A DNA stretch of 64,000 nt, from the NCBI RefSeq assembly GCF_900105145.1, contig NZ_LT629752.1:1708001-1772000 (forward strand), read 5' to 3'. How positions within the stretch are numbered: the first letter of the stretch is position 1; each line of letters begins with the position of its first letter. The notes beneath the pieces are model-generated. The model was not told the origin of the DNA, did no database searches, and worked only from the letters and a program-made list of their open reading frames with translations. Shown piece by piece: positions 15,650 to 24,851 of this stretch. The DNA comes from Polaribacter sp. KT25b (lineage in GTDB: Bacteria > Bacteroidota > Bacteroidia > Flavobacteriales > Flavobacteriaceae). The position numbers and the translations under genes are program-made.

Positions 15650-16684
15650 ATGCATAAAAATATAAAAATTAACATCTTTTCTCATCTACTCGTGTGGCTT
15701 GTGTTGTTTAGTATACCCTATATTTTATCTTATGGTCAAGAACAAGATGTTAATAGAATTATAGCTCACTTTTGGGTTCCTTTGGTATTTTACGCAATAG
15801 TATTTTATCTTAATTATTTTATTTTAATAGATCGGTTTTTATTTTTAAAAAAAATAATTCCTTTTATTATAATTAATATAATTGTTATTGCTTTTTTTAT
15901 TACTACAAAAGAACTAATTGAAAATTTTTATTTCGAAGAATTATTTAAAAAAACACCTAAAGTTGAAGGAGAAGGGCCTCCACTTAAAATGTTTATTTAT
16001 TTTCAAATGATTTCTTATATGGCTCCTTTGTTATTTTCTATAGCTATAAAAAGTACCAAAAAATTAGTAAAAACAGAAGCAGAGCGTAAAGAAGCTGCTA
16101 ATTTTAAACTAAAATCAGAATTAGAGCATTTGCGTTATCAATTGCAACCACATTTCTTTTTTAATTCGTTAAATAATATTTATGCTTTGGTAGATCTATC
16201 ACCAGAACAAGCAAAAAAATCGGTGCATAGTTTAAGTAAATTAATGCGTTATATGTTATATGAAACCAATGTAGAATTAATATCTTTAACCAAAGAAATC
16301 GATTTTATGAAAAAATATATCGATTTAATGAAATTGCGTGTGTCTGATAAAACTGTTATAAACTATAATTTTCCAACCGAAGAATCTGGAATTAAAATAG
16401 CACCTTTATTATTTATATCTTTAATAGAAAATGCTTTTAAACATGGGGTTTCTGCTAGTAAAGAAAGTACTATAGATATTGTTATTACTTGTAAAGATAA
16501 AACAGTTTTATTTACCATAGAAAATAATAATTTTCCGAAAAAGACAGATGATAAAAGTGGATCTGGAATTGGGATTCCGAATATTAAAAAACGTTTAGAA
16601 TTACTATATCCTAACAAAAACAGTTTTAATACCTTTGTAAAAGACAATCGATTTACAGCAATTTTAGAAATTAAAACCAACTAG
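15650..16684 (+). CDS. LytS-type sensor histidine kinase
   Basis: 344 residues. Four hydrophobic segments fill the first ~150 residues (about 12-30, 45-65, 72-92 and 120-140). A linker follows, then the His_kinase (LytS/YehU) domain with LRYQLQPHFFFNSLNNIYAL at about 163-182, whose His is the phosphorylated residue. The C-terminal HATPase_c shows LFISLIENAFKHG (N box) and SGIGIPNIKKRL (G box). It lacks a ligand-binding sensor domain and so probably senses through its membrane part. The response regulator gene follows after 3 bp, so the two form one operon. The stimulus is unknown. Confidence 0.92.
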   Translation: MHKNIKINIFSHLLVWLVLFSIPYILSYGQEQDVNRIIAHFWVPLVFYAIVFYLNYFILIDRFLFLKKIIPFIIINIIVIAFFITTKELIENFYFEELFKKTPKVEGEGPPLKMFIYFQMISYMAPLLFSIAIKSTKKLVKTEAERKEAANFKLKSELEHLRYQLQPHFFFNSLNNIYALVDLSPEQAKKSVHSLSKLMRYMLYETNVELISLTKEIDFMKKYIDLMKLRVSDKTVINYNFPTEESGIKIAPLLFISLIENAFKHGVSASKESTIDIVITCKDKTVLFTIENNNFPKKTDDKSGSGIGIPNIKKRLELLYPNKNSFNTFVKDNRFTAILEIKTN

Positions 16685-16687
16685 ATT

Positions 16688-17422
16688 ATGAGTAATATGA
16701 AAATTACCTGTGTTATTGTAGATGATGAACCTATGGCACTTAATTTAGTAGAAAGCTATGTAGAAAAAACGCCCTTTTTAGAGCTTAAAAAAAAATGTAG
16801 TAGTGCTATTGAAGCTTTAGAGTTTATTAAAACTACTTCTGTAGATTTATTGTTCTTAGATATTCAAATGCCAGATTTAACGGGTATTGAGTTTTCTAAA
16901 ATGTTGCCTAAAGAAACTCGTGTAATTTTTACTACTGCTTTTGATCAATATGCTTTAGAAGGTTTTAAAGTTGAAGCTTTAGATTATTTACTAAAACCGT
17001 TTGATTATTCAGAGTTTTTAGTAGCAGCAAATAAAGCAAGTACTTGGTTTGAGTTAGTAAAGAGGAAAAAGCAACCTATTATTTCTGAAGAAAAAGAATT
17101 TCTTTTTGTAAAATCTGAATACAAGCAATTGCGTATTAAATTAGCAGATGTTTTGTATTTTGAAAGCTTAAAAGATTATATTAAAATTTGGATAAAAGAC
17201 AATCCGAAAGCAATTTTAACGCTGATGAGCTTAAAGACTTTAGAAGAAGAACTACCAGAAACTCAGTTTATGCGTGTACATCGTTCTTTTATTGTATCTC
17301 TAAAAAATGTGGAAGTTATAGAGCGTAGTCAGATAATTATCAATAAACAACGAATTACAGTTTCTGATCAATACAAACCAAAATTTTTAGCGTTTGTTAA
17401 TAATAATTCTTTAAATTCTTAA
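16688..17422 (+). CDS. LytR/AlgR-family response regulator (LytTR)
   Basis: 244 residues. Receiver domain about 5-120: acidic pair VDDEP, phosphoacceptor Asp in LLFLDIQMPD (about residue 58), and LLKPFDY with the conserved Lys. The C-terminal LytTR DNA-binding domain (about 140-240) starts at FLFVKSEYKQLRIKL and includes YFESLKDYIKIW and FMRVHRSFIVSL. It acts with the upstream kinase to regulate transcription through LytTR-type direct repeats. Targets are not evident from the window. Confidence 0.93.
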   Translation: MSNMKITCVIVDDEPMALNLVESYVEKTPFLELKKKCSSAIEALEFIKTTSVDLLFLDIQMPDLTGIEFSKMLPKETRVIFTTAFDQYALEGFKVEALDYLLKPFDYSEFLVAANKASTWFELVKRKKQPIISEEKEFLFVKSEYKQLRIKLADVLYFESLKDYIKIWIKDNPKAILTLMSLKTLEEELPETQFMRVHRSFIVSLKNVEVIERSQIIINKQRITVSDQYKPKFLAFVNNNSLNS

Positions 17423-17787
17423 AGAATAAAGTTGCTGTTGCATCTATTCCCTCAGATATTCACAGACATAATTTCCTTCAGTTATTCTCAGAAAACTACA
17501 TTTATTTAGGCATCAAAAATCAGTGTATATCAGCGAAATCAGCAGTAAAACCCATGATCAACAAAAATATTCGTCCGCAGAAAAACCAAACTTATTAACA
17601 CATAAAAAAAATCAGCGAAAAAAACACCAATCTAATTAGCAAGTTATACCGTTTTGCAGCCACTGATTAAATGTCTTCTAGAAAAAAAACAGTTTCATAG
17701 ATATAAAAGGTGTTATTGTCTATTTTATTTTTTTTAGAAGTAGATTACTAATACTTTTAAATTTTACAAAACAAAACTATAATAAAA
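17423..17787. other. Intergenic region, degenerate repeat-like sequence
   Basis: 365 bp without a gene. Phrases such as AATCAGTGTATATCAGCG, AAATCAGCAG and AAATCAGCG recur near 17517-17630 and resemble dispersed non-coding repeats common in Bacteroidetes, here decayed. Confidence 0.4.
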
Positions 17788-18294
17788 ATGTATAAGAGCA
17801 TTCTAATAACAATCTGTGTACTCTTTTTAGGATTTACAACCAAAAGCAATTTAGTAGTAGAACAAGAAACAGAAAAGAATAAAGACATTCTGGTTTTAAA
17901 CTTTAAGACTTTAGAACCGTTATTATACACAGAATCTAAAGAAATACAAATAGTAAACTTTTGGGCTATGTGGTGTGCACCTTGCGTAAAAGAATTACCT
18001 ATTTTAGAAGCATATCAAAAAAAGCATCCCAATGTAAAAATTACATTAGTAAGTCTTGATTTTCCAGAAGATATAGAAACAAAATTAAAACCATTTTTAA
18101 AGAAAAAAGGAATTACATCTAAAGTAGTTCTTTTAGACGACCCAGATGCAAATAGTTGGATAGACAAGGTAAACCCAAAATGGTCTGGCTCTATACCATT
18201 TACAATTATATTTAATAATAAAAAACGTACTTATCATGAGCGAATGTTTGAGAGTATGGAAGACCTTGAAAATGAAATTAAAAAAATAAATTAA
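17788..18294 (+). CDS. TlpA-like thioredoxin-family protein, exported
   Basis: 168 residues. The N-terminus is hydrophobic (MYKSILITICVLFLGF) and probably a signal peptide. The thioredoxin fold carries the active site FWAMWCAPCVKELP (CAPC at about residues 66-69) and a conserved cis-Pro region GSIPFTIIF. This is the TlpA/ResA type that reduces disulfides in the periplasm. It precedes a second thioredoxin-fold gene by 11 bp, so the two are one operon. The partner protein is not known. Confidence 0.85.
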   Translation: MYKSILITICVLFLGFTTKSNLVVEQETEKNKDILVLNFKTLEPLLYTESKEIQIVNFWAMWCAPCVKELPILEAYQKKHPNVKITLVSLDFPEDIETKLKPFLKKKGITSKVVLLDDPDANSWIDKVNPKWSGSIPFTIIFNNKKRTYHERMFESMEDLENEIKKIN

Positions 18295-18305
18295 AACCAA
18301 CAAAC

Positions 18306-19010
18306 ATGAAAAAACCCAATCTAATTTTTGCCACTATTATCTTAATAAGCAGTTTATTTATTACAAATACTGTAAATGCACAAGATCACGAACGTAAAGG
18401 ACCACCACCAAACGGAGATAGAAAAGGACCTCCAGGAGGCGGACATAGCCCAGAACAAACTAAGACATTAGCAGAAATTGGCGGATATCAAATAGGAGAA
18501 GTGGCTACAGATTTTAAATTAAAAAATGTAGATAAAAAGATGTTTTCTTTATCAGATATAAAAAAAGCCAAAGGATATATTGTTGTTTTTACTTGTAATG
18601 AATGTCCGTTTGCTAAAATGTATGAAGACAGATTAATTGAACTTCATAATAAATATGCTCCTAAAGGATATGCTGTAGTTGCTATTAATCCTAATGTAAG
18701 CGAAGACAATAAAAAAGAAAACTTTGAATCTATGCAAAAAAGAGCAAAAGAAAAAAAGTTTCCTTTTGTGTATTTAGCAGATGAAAAGCATGAAGTGTTT
18801 CCTAAATACGGTGCTGTTAGAACACCACATGTATTTTTACTAGATAGCGAAAGAAAAGTACAATATATTGGTACTATAGATGATAATGCAAGATCTGCAG
18901 AAGCTGTTAAAGTAAAATATTTAGAAAATGCTATTGATGCTTTAATAAAAGGTAAAAAACCAGCAGTAAATTTTACAAAGGCTATTGGTTGTCCTGTAAA
19001 AGCTATCTAG
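18306..19010 (+). CDS. AhpC/TSA-family redoxin with Pro/Gly-rich linker
   Basis: 234 residues. A signal peptide (ending TVNAQ at about 25) is followed by a low-complexity stretch with two KGPP motifs (HERKGPPPNGDRKGPPGGG), then a peroxiredoxin-like domain. The redox motif is FTCNECPFAKMYEDRL (CNEC at about 98-101), and the tail GCPVKAI is typical of this Bacteroidetes redoxin family. It probably acts in the periplasm with the preceding TlpA-like protein. The linker resembles that of proteins that handle copper or pilus-like surfaces, but I draw no conclusion from it. Confidence 0.8.
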   Translation: MKKPNLIFATIILISSLFITNTVNAQDHERKGPPPNGDRKGPPGGGHSPEQTKTLAEIGGYQIGEVATDFKLKNVDKKMFSLSDIKKAKGYIVVFTCNECPFAKMYEDRLIELHNKYAPKGYAVVAINPNVSEDNKKENFESMQKRAKEKKFPFVYLADEKHEVFPKYGAVRTPHVFLLDSERKVQYIGTIDDNARSAEAVKVKYLENAIDALIKGKKPAVNFTKAIGCPVKAI

Positions 19011-19055
19011 CAATTTAGATAATTTAATATATTATAAACTACAAATTATAATTCT

Positions 19056-19120
19056 AGTGCGTATTTGCTTGTGATTGTTTTTTCTTCGGAAAATTCTCGC
19101 AATCAAATACGCACTTTTTT
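19056..19120 (+). terminator. Rho-independent terminator of the redoxin operon
   Basis: GTGCGTATTTG...GATTG pairs with CAATC...AAATACGCAC around a loop containing TTCTTCGGAAAA; six T follow (19115-19120). Confidence 0.75.
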
Positions 19121-19408
19121 ATGTACTAAGTAAAAGCAAAACTAACCCGCATAATAAGGTTTTTAAATTAGCTAAAAAGAAACTAAAATAAGATATATAA
19201 AACGATACATCTAGTAATTAATTTAATCTTATAATTCAGGTTAATAATTACACTACAATAATAAGTAGTTTATTTACAATATTACTTTTAACTTCCTCTA
19301 TAAATAGTCCTTGTTAAGAGGTAAATAAACTCAATTTGTCTATTACTTTTTTATAGGTTATTAACGAGTGTTATTTTTGATATATATTAAAAAGTTAAAT
19401 ACATATTT

Positions 19409-19708
19409 ATGAAGAAAGTAATAGTATTATTAGTGCTAACAACAAGTCTGTTTAGTTGTAATAGTTTAAGCATTTTTGAGCCAACAAGTTTAAATGAAGC
19501 TACATCTTTACTTAAATCGCTAAATTCTGATTCTACACTACAAGAAGTTACTAGTATTTTTAATCTATTAGATATTAATAGAGATAGTTCTATTAGTACA
19601 ACAGAAGCTATTGGTTTGGTAGAAGAAAACTTTAGCATATTAGATGCTGATAAAAGTGAAAGCTTAAATATTAAAGAATTACATGGGCTAGTTAAATTAG
19701 TAAAATAA
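19409..19708 (+). CDS. EF-hand lipoprotein
   Basis: 99 residues. Lipobox LFSC with Cys17. Two EF-hand loops: DINRDSSISTTE (about 52-63) and DADKSESLNIKE (about 76-87), both with the Dx[DN]xDxxIxxxE spacing that binds calcium. Short two-EF-hand lipoproteins are common in marine Bacteroidetes and their role is unclear. It stands alone between two terminated units. Confidence 0.8.
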   Translation: MKKVIVLLVLTTSLFSCNSLSIFEPTSLNEATSLLKSLNSDSTLQEVTSIFNLLDINRDSSISTTEAIGLVEENFSILDADKSESLNIKELHGLVKLVK

Positions 19709-19820
19709 CAGGTAGTAATTACTAATGAATTACTTTTATTTAGGACATTTTTAACAGTGTTTTTTTAAACTTTCTAAGCATAAATAGGTCTAAGAATAGA
19801 ACATTTAAAAAGAATAAATT

Positions 19821-20396
19821 ATGAAATTATTTTTAAAAACATACGGAATAGCAGCATTACTTTTAGTTTCATTTACAGCTCAGACAACCGCACAATCAAG
19901 ACGCTCAACTAACAATAAAGTAGTGGTAAAAAAAACAGTGAGTAGAAGAATACCAAGTACAAGAGTAACCTACAAAAAAAAGCAACGAAAAGTAGTAGCG
20001 GTAAGAAATTTGCCAAACAGAACTGTAGTTCGTAATAATGGTCAAAATTACTATTATGCTAATAATAGATTTTACACACAATCTAGAGGTAGATATATTG
20101 TAATTGCACCTAAAATAGGATTTAGAATAAAAGTATTACCTACAAATTATCGAAAAATACGTTTTAATAATCGTAATTATTATACAGCAAATGGTGTTTT
20201 TTACATACAAATAAATAACGAATATGAAGTAGTAGATCCAGAAATTGGTACTATTGTATATGAACTACCAGAAGATTATGAAAAAGTAGTAATAGACAAT
20301 CAAACGTATTATGAATATGCAAACATAATCTACGAAAAAATACAAGTTGATGGCACTAGAGCTTATGAGGTAATTGGGATTGTAGAAATGAAATAG
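19821..20396 (+). CDS. DUF6515-family secreted protein
   Basis: 191 residues. Signal peptide ends near TTAQ (residue 25), followed by a very basic stretch (RRSTNNKVVVKKTVSRR, KKKQRKVV). The remainder has three repeats of the pattern 'YYYANNRFYTQ..GRYIVIAPKIG' / 'YYTANGVFYIQINNEYEVVDP' / 'YYEYANIIYEKI', which is the DUF6515 signature (quoted in parts). Function is unknown; the family is exported and often associated with the outer membrane. Confidence 0.75.
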   Translation: MKLFLKTYGIAALLLVSFTAQTTAQSRRSTNNKVVVKKTVSRRIPSTRVTYKKKQRKVVAVRNLPNRTVVRNNGQNYYYANNRFYTQSRGRYIVIAPKIGFRIKVLPTNYRKIRFNNRNYYTANGVFYIQINNEYEVVDPEIGTIVYELPEDYEKVVIDNQTYYEYANIIYEKIQVDGTRAYEVIGIVEMK

Positions 20397-20415
20397 TTTT
20401 TATTTTGTTAATTGT

Positions 20416-20456
20416 AGAAAAGGGTCTAATCATTTTATTAGACTCTTTTCTTGTTT
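20416..20456. terminator. Bidirectional terminator between convergent genes
   Basis: GAAAAGGGTCTAAT-(6 bp)-ATTAGACTCTTTTC, flanked by T-rich on one strand and A-rich on the other. It serves the DUF6515 gene (plus strand) and the phosphatase-regulator pair (minus strand). Confidence 0.8.
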
Positions 20457-20471
20457 TAATAGTAACCTAAT

Positions 20472-21113
20472 TTATTTTAGATAATCAATTACATCAAACA
20501 TTGAATTAAAAATATGGTCTGCCAAACTAAATCGAGGGTCTGTTGTATCTTCTGGAATTACAAACGTTTTTATAGCAGCAGCTTTAGCAGCTATTAAACC
20601 AGTAACACTATCTTCTAAAATAAAACAATCTCTAGTTTTTACACCTAATTTTTTAACCACCCGCAAATATACAGCAGGATGAGGTTTACCATAAACTTCT
20701 TCGTCTGCACTGCAAACTACATCAAAATAATGTGCTATTGATAATCTTTTAAAAACAGCCTCTATAATTGCTAAGCTAGAGGAGGTGGCTAGTGCAATGT
20801 TAAAATTGTTTTCTTTTAAAAAGTCTAAAAGTTCATATAAACCAATTTTAGCATTTCCTTTTTGGCTAATTAAATTTGCAACAGCAGAAATAATTTCTTG
20901 TGCTAATAATTTAGGAGATATTTTTAATGAATATAATTGACACCAAGTTAACGCTACATCATCAATTCGTTTACCCATTGTATATTTTATACAATCATCT
21001 ATGGTAATTGTAATATTATAGTTAGATAAAATATCAATTTGTGCTTGTCTCCAAAAAGGTTCTGAGTCAATAATAACTCCGTCCATATCAAAAATAAAAG
21101 TGTTTGAAGCCAT
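20472..21113 (-). CDS. HAD-family sugar phosphatase (HxpB/beta-PGM-like)
   Basis: 213 residues. HAD motif I is FDMDGVIIDSEPFW at the N-terminus, with Asp9 the nucleophile and Asp11 the acid/base. Motif II is ALATSSS and motif III/IV KPHPAVYL...FILEDSVTG. The helical cap inserted after motif I is of the beta-phosphoglucomutase type. It is close to E. coli hexitol phosphatase B, which hydrolyses hexose and hexitol phosphates. It overlaps the stop of the upstream Nudix regulator gene by one base, and the polyol operon lies beyond, so a role in removing sugar or polyol phosphates is reasonable. Confidence 0.78.
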   Translation of the reverse strand: MASNTFIFDMDGVIIDSEPFWRQAQIDILSNYNITITIDDCIKYTMGKRIDDVALTWCQLYSLKISPKLLAQEIISAVANLISQKGNAKIGLYELLDFLKENNFNIALATSSSLAIIEAVFKRLSIAHYFDVVCSADEEVYGKPHPAVYLRVVKKLGVKTRDCFILEDSVTGLIAAKAAAIKTFVIPEDTTDPRFSLADHIFNSMFDVIDYLK

Positions 21114-21850
21114 TAGATACTAATTAAGTAATTTTTCTGAAACATTTTATCATAAATATCTTTGCTAAACATATATAATTGGGCTGGTTTTTTAGAAACT
21201 CCCACTTGTTTTTCATCCAAAGGAACTATGTATTTTTTATTGATTAATTTACGTCTAAAATTACGATTATCAATTTCGATATCTAATATTGATTGATACA
21301 CATCTTGTACCTCATTAATGGTAAATTTATCTGGCAACAACTCAAAAATAATAGGATCTTGTAAGCATTTAATTTTAAGGTCTTCATACGCTTCTAAAAT
21401 AATTTGTTCATGGTCAAAACCTAATTTAGGCAGCTCATTAATAGCAAACCATTGTGCTTTATGTTTGTTGTTTTCTATAGCAACAGCATCTGTTTTTAGT
21501 AAAAAGTAATAAGCTATGGTAACTGTTCTTTGATTAAATTCTTGATTCTCAATCCAAAGTGAATCTTTTTCATCCATCAATCTATTAGGATCACCAAAAG
21601 CCTTAAATTGTTTTTTATAGAGATTTGTTAAGCCTGTTAATTCTTTTAAAACTCTAGAAGCAGATTCGTCTAAAGTTTCATTTTCATATACATGATAGCC
21701 AGTTAAAACAAAATCATTAACAAGTATTGCATTACTAGATTTCGATTCTAAATAACGATTTAACAACAATACATTTAAAGATTTAGTATCAGTATCATAA
21801 CCAAAAACAACACAATCAACCGATAAATTTGGAATTTTTTTAGTATTCAT
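21113..21850 (-). CDS. Nudix-type transcriptional regulator (NrtR-like)
   Basis: 245 residues. An N-terminal Nudix domain (about 5-140) has a degenerate Nudix box, GYHVYENETLDESASRVLKELTGL (20+ residues, quoted here only for its changes): spacing is altered and the catalytic RExxEE is replaced by RVLKEL. The domain thus probably binds rather than cleaves a ligand. The C-terminal part (about 150-240) is a winged helix with a 'NRNFRRKLINKKYIVPL' segment typical of Bacteroidetes sugar-regulating NrtR proteins. It is divergent from the polyol operon, whose promoter carries a 19-bp palindrome. Half of that palindrome (AAACGTCA, 21904-21911) recurs upstream of this gene. Confidence 0.8.
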   Translation of the reverse strand: MNTKKIPNLSVDCVVFGYDTDTKSLNVLLLNRYLESKSSNAILVNDFVLTGYHVYENETLDESASRVLKELTGLTNLYKKQFKAFGDPNRLMDEKDSLWIENQEFNQRTVTIAYYFLLKTDAVAIENNKHKAQWFAINELPKLGFDHEQIILEAYEDLKIKCLQDPIIFELLPDKFTINEVQDVYQSILDIEIDNRNFRRKLINKKYIVPLDEKQVGVSKKPAQLYMFSKDIYDKMFQKNYLISI

Positions 21851-21903
21851 AGTTTAATTTAGAATGTGAAATTACATTATTATTTTTTAAATAAAAGCAT
21901 AAT

Positions 21904-21911
21904 AAACGTCA
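21904..21911. promoter_or_regulatory. Half-operator upstream of the Nudix regulator
   Basis: AAACGTCA, identical to one arm of the 19-bp palindrome at 22113-22131, 54 bp upstream of the regulator start. It could allow autoregulation. Confidence 0.4.
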
Positions 21912-22079
21912 AATATACATTAATTATTAAAATATTTGATTTTTTTAACTTTATAAATGCTAAAAACTATTTTATTATTATAAGTTTTAAAAGAATACAA
22001 ACACTGTATATATAAGTATTTTTATCAATTTAGGATATTATAATGATAATTTAAGATATTTTTTTCTATTATTTTTGAG

Positions 22080-22106
22080 TTTGTATTATTTTTTTATATA
22101 CATTTG
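22080..22106 (+). promoter_or_regulatory. Promoter of the polyol operon
   Basis: TTTG at 22080-22083 and TACATTTG at 22099-22106 fit the Bacteroidetes -33/-7 consensus with 19 bp from the start of one to the start of the other. Confidence 0.65.
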
Positions 22107-22112
22107 CATAGT

Positions 22113-22131
22113 AAACGTCATTATGACGTTT
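22113..22131. promoter_or_regulatory. 19-bp palindromic operator, likely Nudix-regulator site
   Basis: AAACGTCATTATGACGTTT is a perfect inverted repeat around T22122. It begins 6 bp after the -7 element, so a bound repressor would cover the transcription start. The divergent Nudix-type regulator is the natural candidate. Confidence 0.7.
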
Positions 22132-22184
22132 TATGTTGGAATTGTAAGTTGCAATTCGTTACTTATTTAAAAAAAAAAGAAATA

Positions 22185-23045
22185 ATGAAACGAGTACATC
22201 AAAATAGTAAACAAAACGCATTAGTTACTTTTAAAAAAAATATAAACAGCATTTTGTTGATAGCAATATTGGTTGCTAGTTTTCAAAATTTACAAGCACA
22301 ACAACAAGATACAGCAAAAGAATATCAAGCATTTAATATAAGCGGACATTTAAAAAACATGCATTTATGGCATGGATTTATGGTACACTCTGGTGCCTTA
22401 TTTGCTACTAGTTTAGAATACAATTCTAAAAACACTAAATTTACATTTGGTGTTTGGGGTGGTGCTAGTTTTGCAGGCAATGATGTTTGGAATGAAACCA
22501 CTAAGAAATATGTAAACGCAAATTATAAAGAGTTTTCTATATATACATCTTATCGCTTTTCTGATAACTTCTTTATGGAAGCAGTTTCCCACAATAACTA
22601 CACAGGTGTAGAGGAAAGAGGAGATCAATTGCATTATTGGAGTTATGATAAAACACAGGGGTATAATTTTGTTGATATTGGCTTCGGATATAAATTAGAC
22701 AAAAACACATCTGTATATTTAGCAACTATTATTGGCGGTGGTTCTGGTGATTATGAAGTACAAACCGATGGTTCACTAAAAGACTCTTATACAAATTACT
22801 TAGAAGTTAAAAGAAAGGTATGGGAAAAAGAGAATGCTAAATTATCTTTATTTGTTGGTGGTGCATGGTCTTTTATTACAGATAAAACTTTTTATACAGA
22901 AAGTGCCGGTAATGTTATTAATGTAGGTGCTGCTTTAAATAAAAATATAAAAATAGCTAACTTTAAATTGCCCGTAGAAGTAACCGCAATGTGGAATCCA
23001 GAAAAAGAAATTACGGTTCTACAACTAGATATTACACTGTTTTAA
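22185..23045 (+). CDS. Outer-membrane beta-barrel protein of the polyol operon
   Basis: 286 residues from the ATG at 22185. A longer frame from 22104 would begin inside the promoter and operator, so I reject it. The signal peptide includes INSILLIAILVASFQNLQAQ. The mature part is a set of amphipathic strands (FTFGVWGGASFAG, YTSYRFSDNFFMEAVS, FVDIGFGYKL, SLFVGGAWSF) ending in LQLDITLF with a C-terminal Phe, so it is a small porin-like barrel. As first gene of the operon it may carry the polyol across the outer membrane (inference). Confidence 0.75.
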   Translation: MKRVHQNSKQNALVTFKKNINSILLIAILVASFQNLQAQQQDTAKEYQAFNISGHLKNMHLWHGFMVHSGALFATSLEYNSKNTKFTFGVWGGASFAGNDVWNETTKKYVNANYKEFSIYTSYRFSDNFFMEAVSHNNYTGVEERGDQLHYWSYDKTQGYNFVDIGFGYKLDKNTSVYLATIIGGGSGDYEVQTDGSLKDSYTNYLEVKRKVWEKENAKLSLFVGGAWSFITDKTFYTESAGNVINVGAALNKNIKIANFKLPVEVTAMWNPEKEITVLQLDITLF

Positions 23046-23129
23046 ATCAATAATAATCAATATAAATATCCAATTTACCATGCAGAGCATTGTAACCAAA
23101 AACTAATAAAAACTAATAAAGAACGTATT

Positions 23130-24845
23130 ATGGAAACATCCAATCAATTTAAGCAATTTGAGAGTTTAGAAGAAGATCAATTACCAATTGCTAAAAACAA
23201 GTTACATAATTGGGGGCATTTTGCAGGTTTATATGCTGCAGAACATGTTGCCGCCACAGAATTTGTAATTGGTGCAACTTTTGTTGCCTTAGGTGCCACC
23301 ACTAAAGATATTATTTTAGGTTTATTGATTGGTAATGTTTTAGCTGTTTTAAGTTGGACTTTTATTACGTCTCCTATTGCTGTAGATACTCGATTAAGTT
23401 TATATACCTATCTTAATAAAATTGCAGGAGACTCTATGACAAAGCTCTATAATTGGGCAAACGTTATTATTTTTACCGTAATTTCTGCGGCAATGATTAC
23501 TGTATCGTCAACAGCAGTACGTTTTGCATTTAATATTCCGGCGCAACTAGATTGGTATCCCACAAATTTATGGTTTGTAATGATTGTTTTGTGCGTAGGT
23601 GCTGTGGTGGTTTCAATTGCAATTTATGGTTTTACTGCGGTTTCTAAGTTCTCTGCAATTTGTGCGCCTTGGTTATTTGTAATGTTTATTAGTGGTGCAT
23701 TTATACTCTTACCAGCACTTTCTTTGGATGTTTTAGGCGAAACTTTACCAAGTAGTTGGGGAGAATTTATTAATTTAGGAGATCAATCAATTTGGACAGG
23801 AGTTAACAGTGATGGAGAACCAGGTATTGGCTTGTTAGAAGTAATTGGTTTTGCTTGGGCTGCAAATTCAATTACACATTTTGGTCTTATAGATATGGCT
23901 TTATTCCGTTTTGCCAAAAAGAAATCTTACGGATTAACAACTAGTACAGGTATGATGTTTGGTCATTTTATAGCGTGGATTTCTGCAGGAATAATGGGAG
24001 CAGGAGCAGCAGTTATTATAGGAAAATCTATTGTAGAGTTAGATCCGGGAGATGTTGCATATTATGCGCTAGGTTGGTCTGGTTTTGTAATTGTTATTGT
24101 TGCAGGATGGACAACCGCTGTTGCAAATCTTTATAGAGCAGGTTTGGCAGCACAAGCAATTTTTACTAAAACATCAAGAAAAAAGACCACAATCATTGTT
24201 GGTTTAATAACCATGGTAGTTGCATGTTTCCCTTTTGTGTTTTCTCAAATGTTACCGTTATTAACTTATGCAGGTTTGTTAGTAGTACCTGTAGGAAGTA
24301 TTGTTTTTGCAGAACATCAAATTTTTCCTAAAATTGGCTACACACGTTATTTTGCACGTTATCGTAAGTTAACATTTAGTACACCCGCAATTGCTTCTTG
24401 GGCGTTAGGATTGGCATTTGGTTTTGGGTTAAACATTTTAAATATAATGTCTTTTTATTACTTATTTATTCCTACTTGGATTTTTACAATACTAGTATAT
24501 ACCTTTTTAGCAGGTAAATATGGCGCAAAAGATAAATATCCAGAAGAAGAAAAGGCAGAAAGTGAAAGAAATAACAACATTAAAAAATTTCAAGAAGAAA
24601 AAGCAGAAAAAGAAGTAGTTCTTATTAAAGATACATCAGTATTTACAAAGGTGTTGAAAGTGATTTCATTAATTGTATTAGTAATAACACTTGTTTTAGC
24701 GTGTATCGTTTTATTTGGTAGTGAAACCGAAATCATATATAAAGAAAATAGAGAAATATTTTATACGTATGCATTTGTTTGTACTGTAATTTATTTTGCA
24801 ACATCAATCTGGGCACTTAAAAGAGGTAATTCTTTAAATAAATAA
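23130..24845 (+). CDS. NCS1-family transporter, candidate polyol permease
   Basis: 571 residues with about 12 transmembrane segments and a cytosolic charged stretch (PEEEKAESERNNNIKKFQEE) before the last two. The opening part (HFAGLYAAEHVAATEFVIGA) and WTTAVANLYRAGLA match the nucleobase:cation symporter-1 family, whose known members carry purines, pyrimidines, hydantoins and some vitamins. Here it lies between a porin-like gene and mannitol dehydrogenase/fructokinase genes, 6 bp before the former, so polyol is the likely substrate. That would be unusual for NCS1. The C-terminal extension with two more segments is also atypical. Confidence 0.75.
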   Translation: METSNQFKQFESLEEDQLPIAKNKLHNWGHFAGLYAAEHVAATEFVIGATFVALGATTKDIILGLLIGNVLAVLSWTFITSPIAVDTRLSLYTYLNKIAGDSMTKLYNWANVIIFTVISAAMITVSSTAVRFAFNIPAQLDWYPTNLWFVMIVLCVGAVVVSIAIYGFTAVSKFSAICAPWLFVMFISGAFILLPALSLDVLGETLPSSWGEFINLGDQSIWTGVNSDGEPGIGLLEVIGFAWAANSITHFGLIDMALFRFAKKKSYGLTTSTGMMFGHFIAWISAGIMGAGAAVIIGKSIVELDPGDVAYYALGWSGFVIVIVAGWTTAVANLYRAGLAAQAIFTKTSRKKTTIIVGLITMVVACFPFVFSQMLPLLTYAGLLVVPVGSIVFAEHQIFPKIGYTRYFARYRKLTFSTPAIASWALGLAFGFGLNILNIMSFYYLFIPTWIFTILVYTFLAGKYGAKDKYPEEEKAESERNNNIKKFQEEKAEKEVVLIKDTSVFTKVLKVISLIVLVITLVLACIVLFGSETEIIYKENREIFYTYAFVCTVIYFATSIWALKRGNSLNK

Positions 24846-24851
24846 AAAATC

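Noticed and set aside
22104..22184. Longer start for the polyol-operon barrel gene
   Set aside because: It would begin within the promoter -7 element and include the operator; the ATG at 22185 gives a proper signal peptide.
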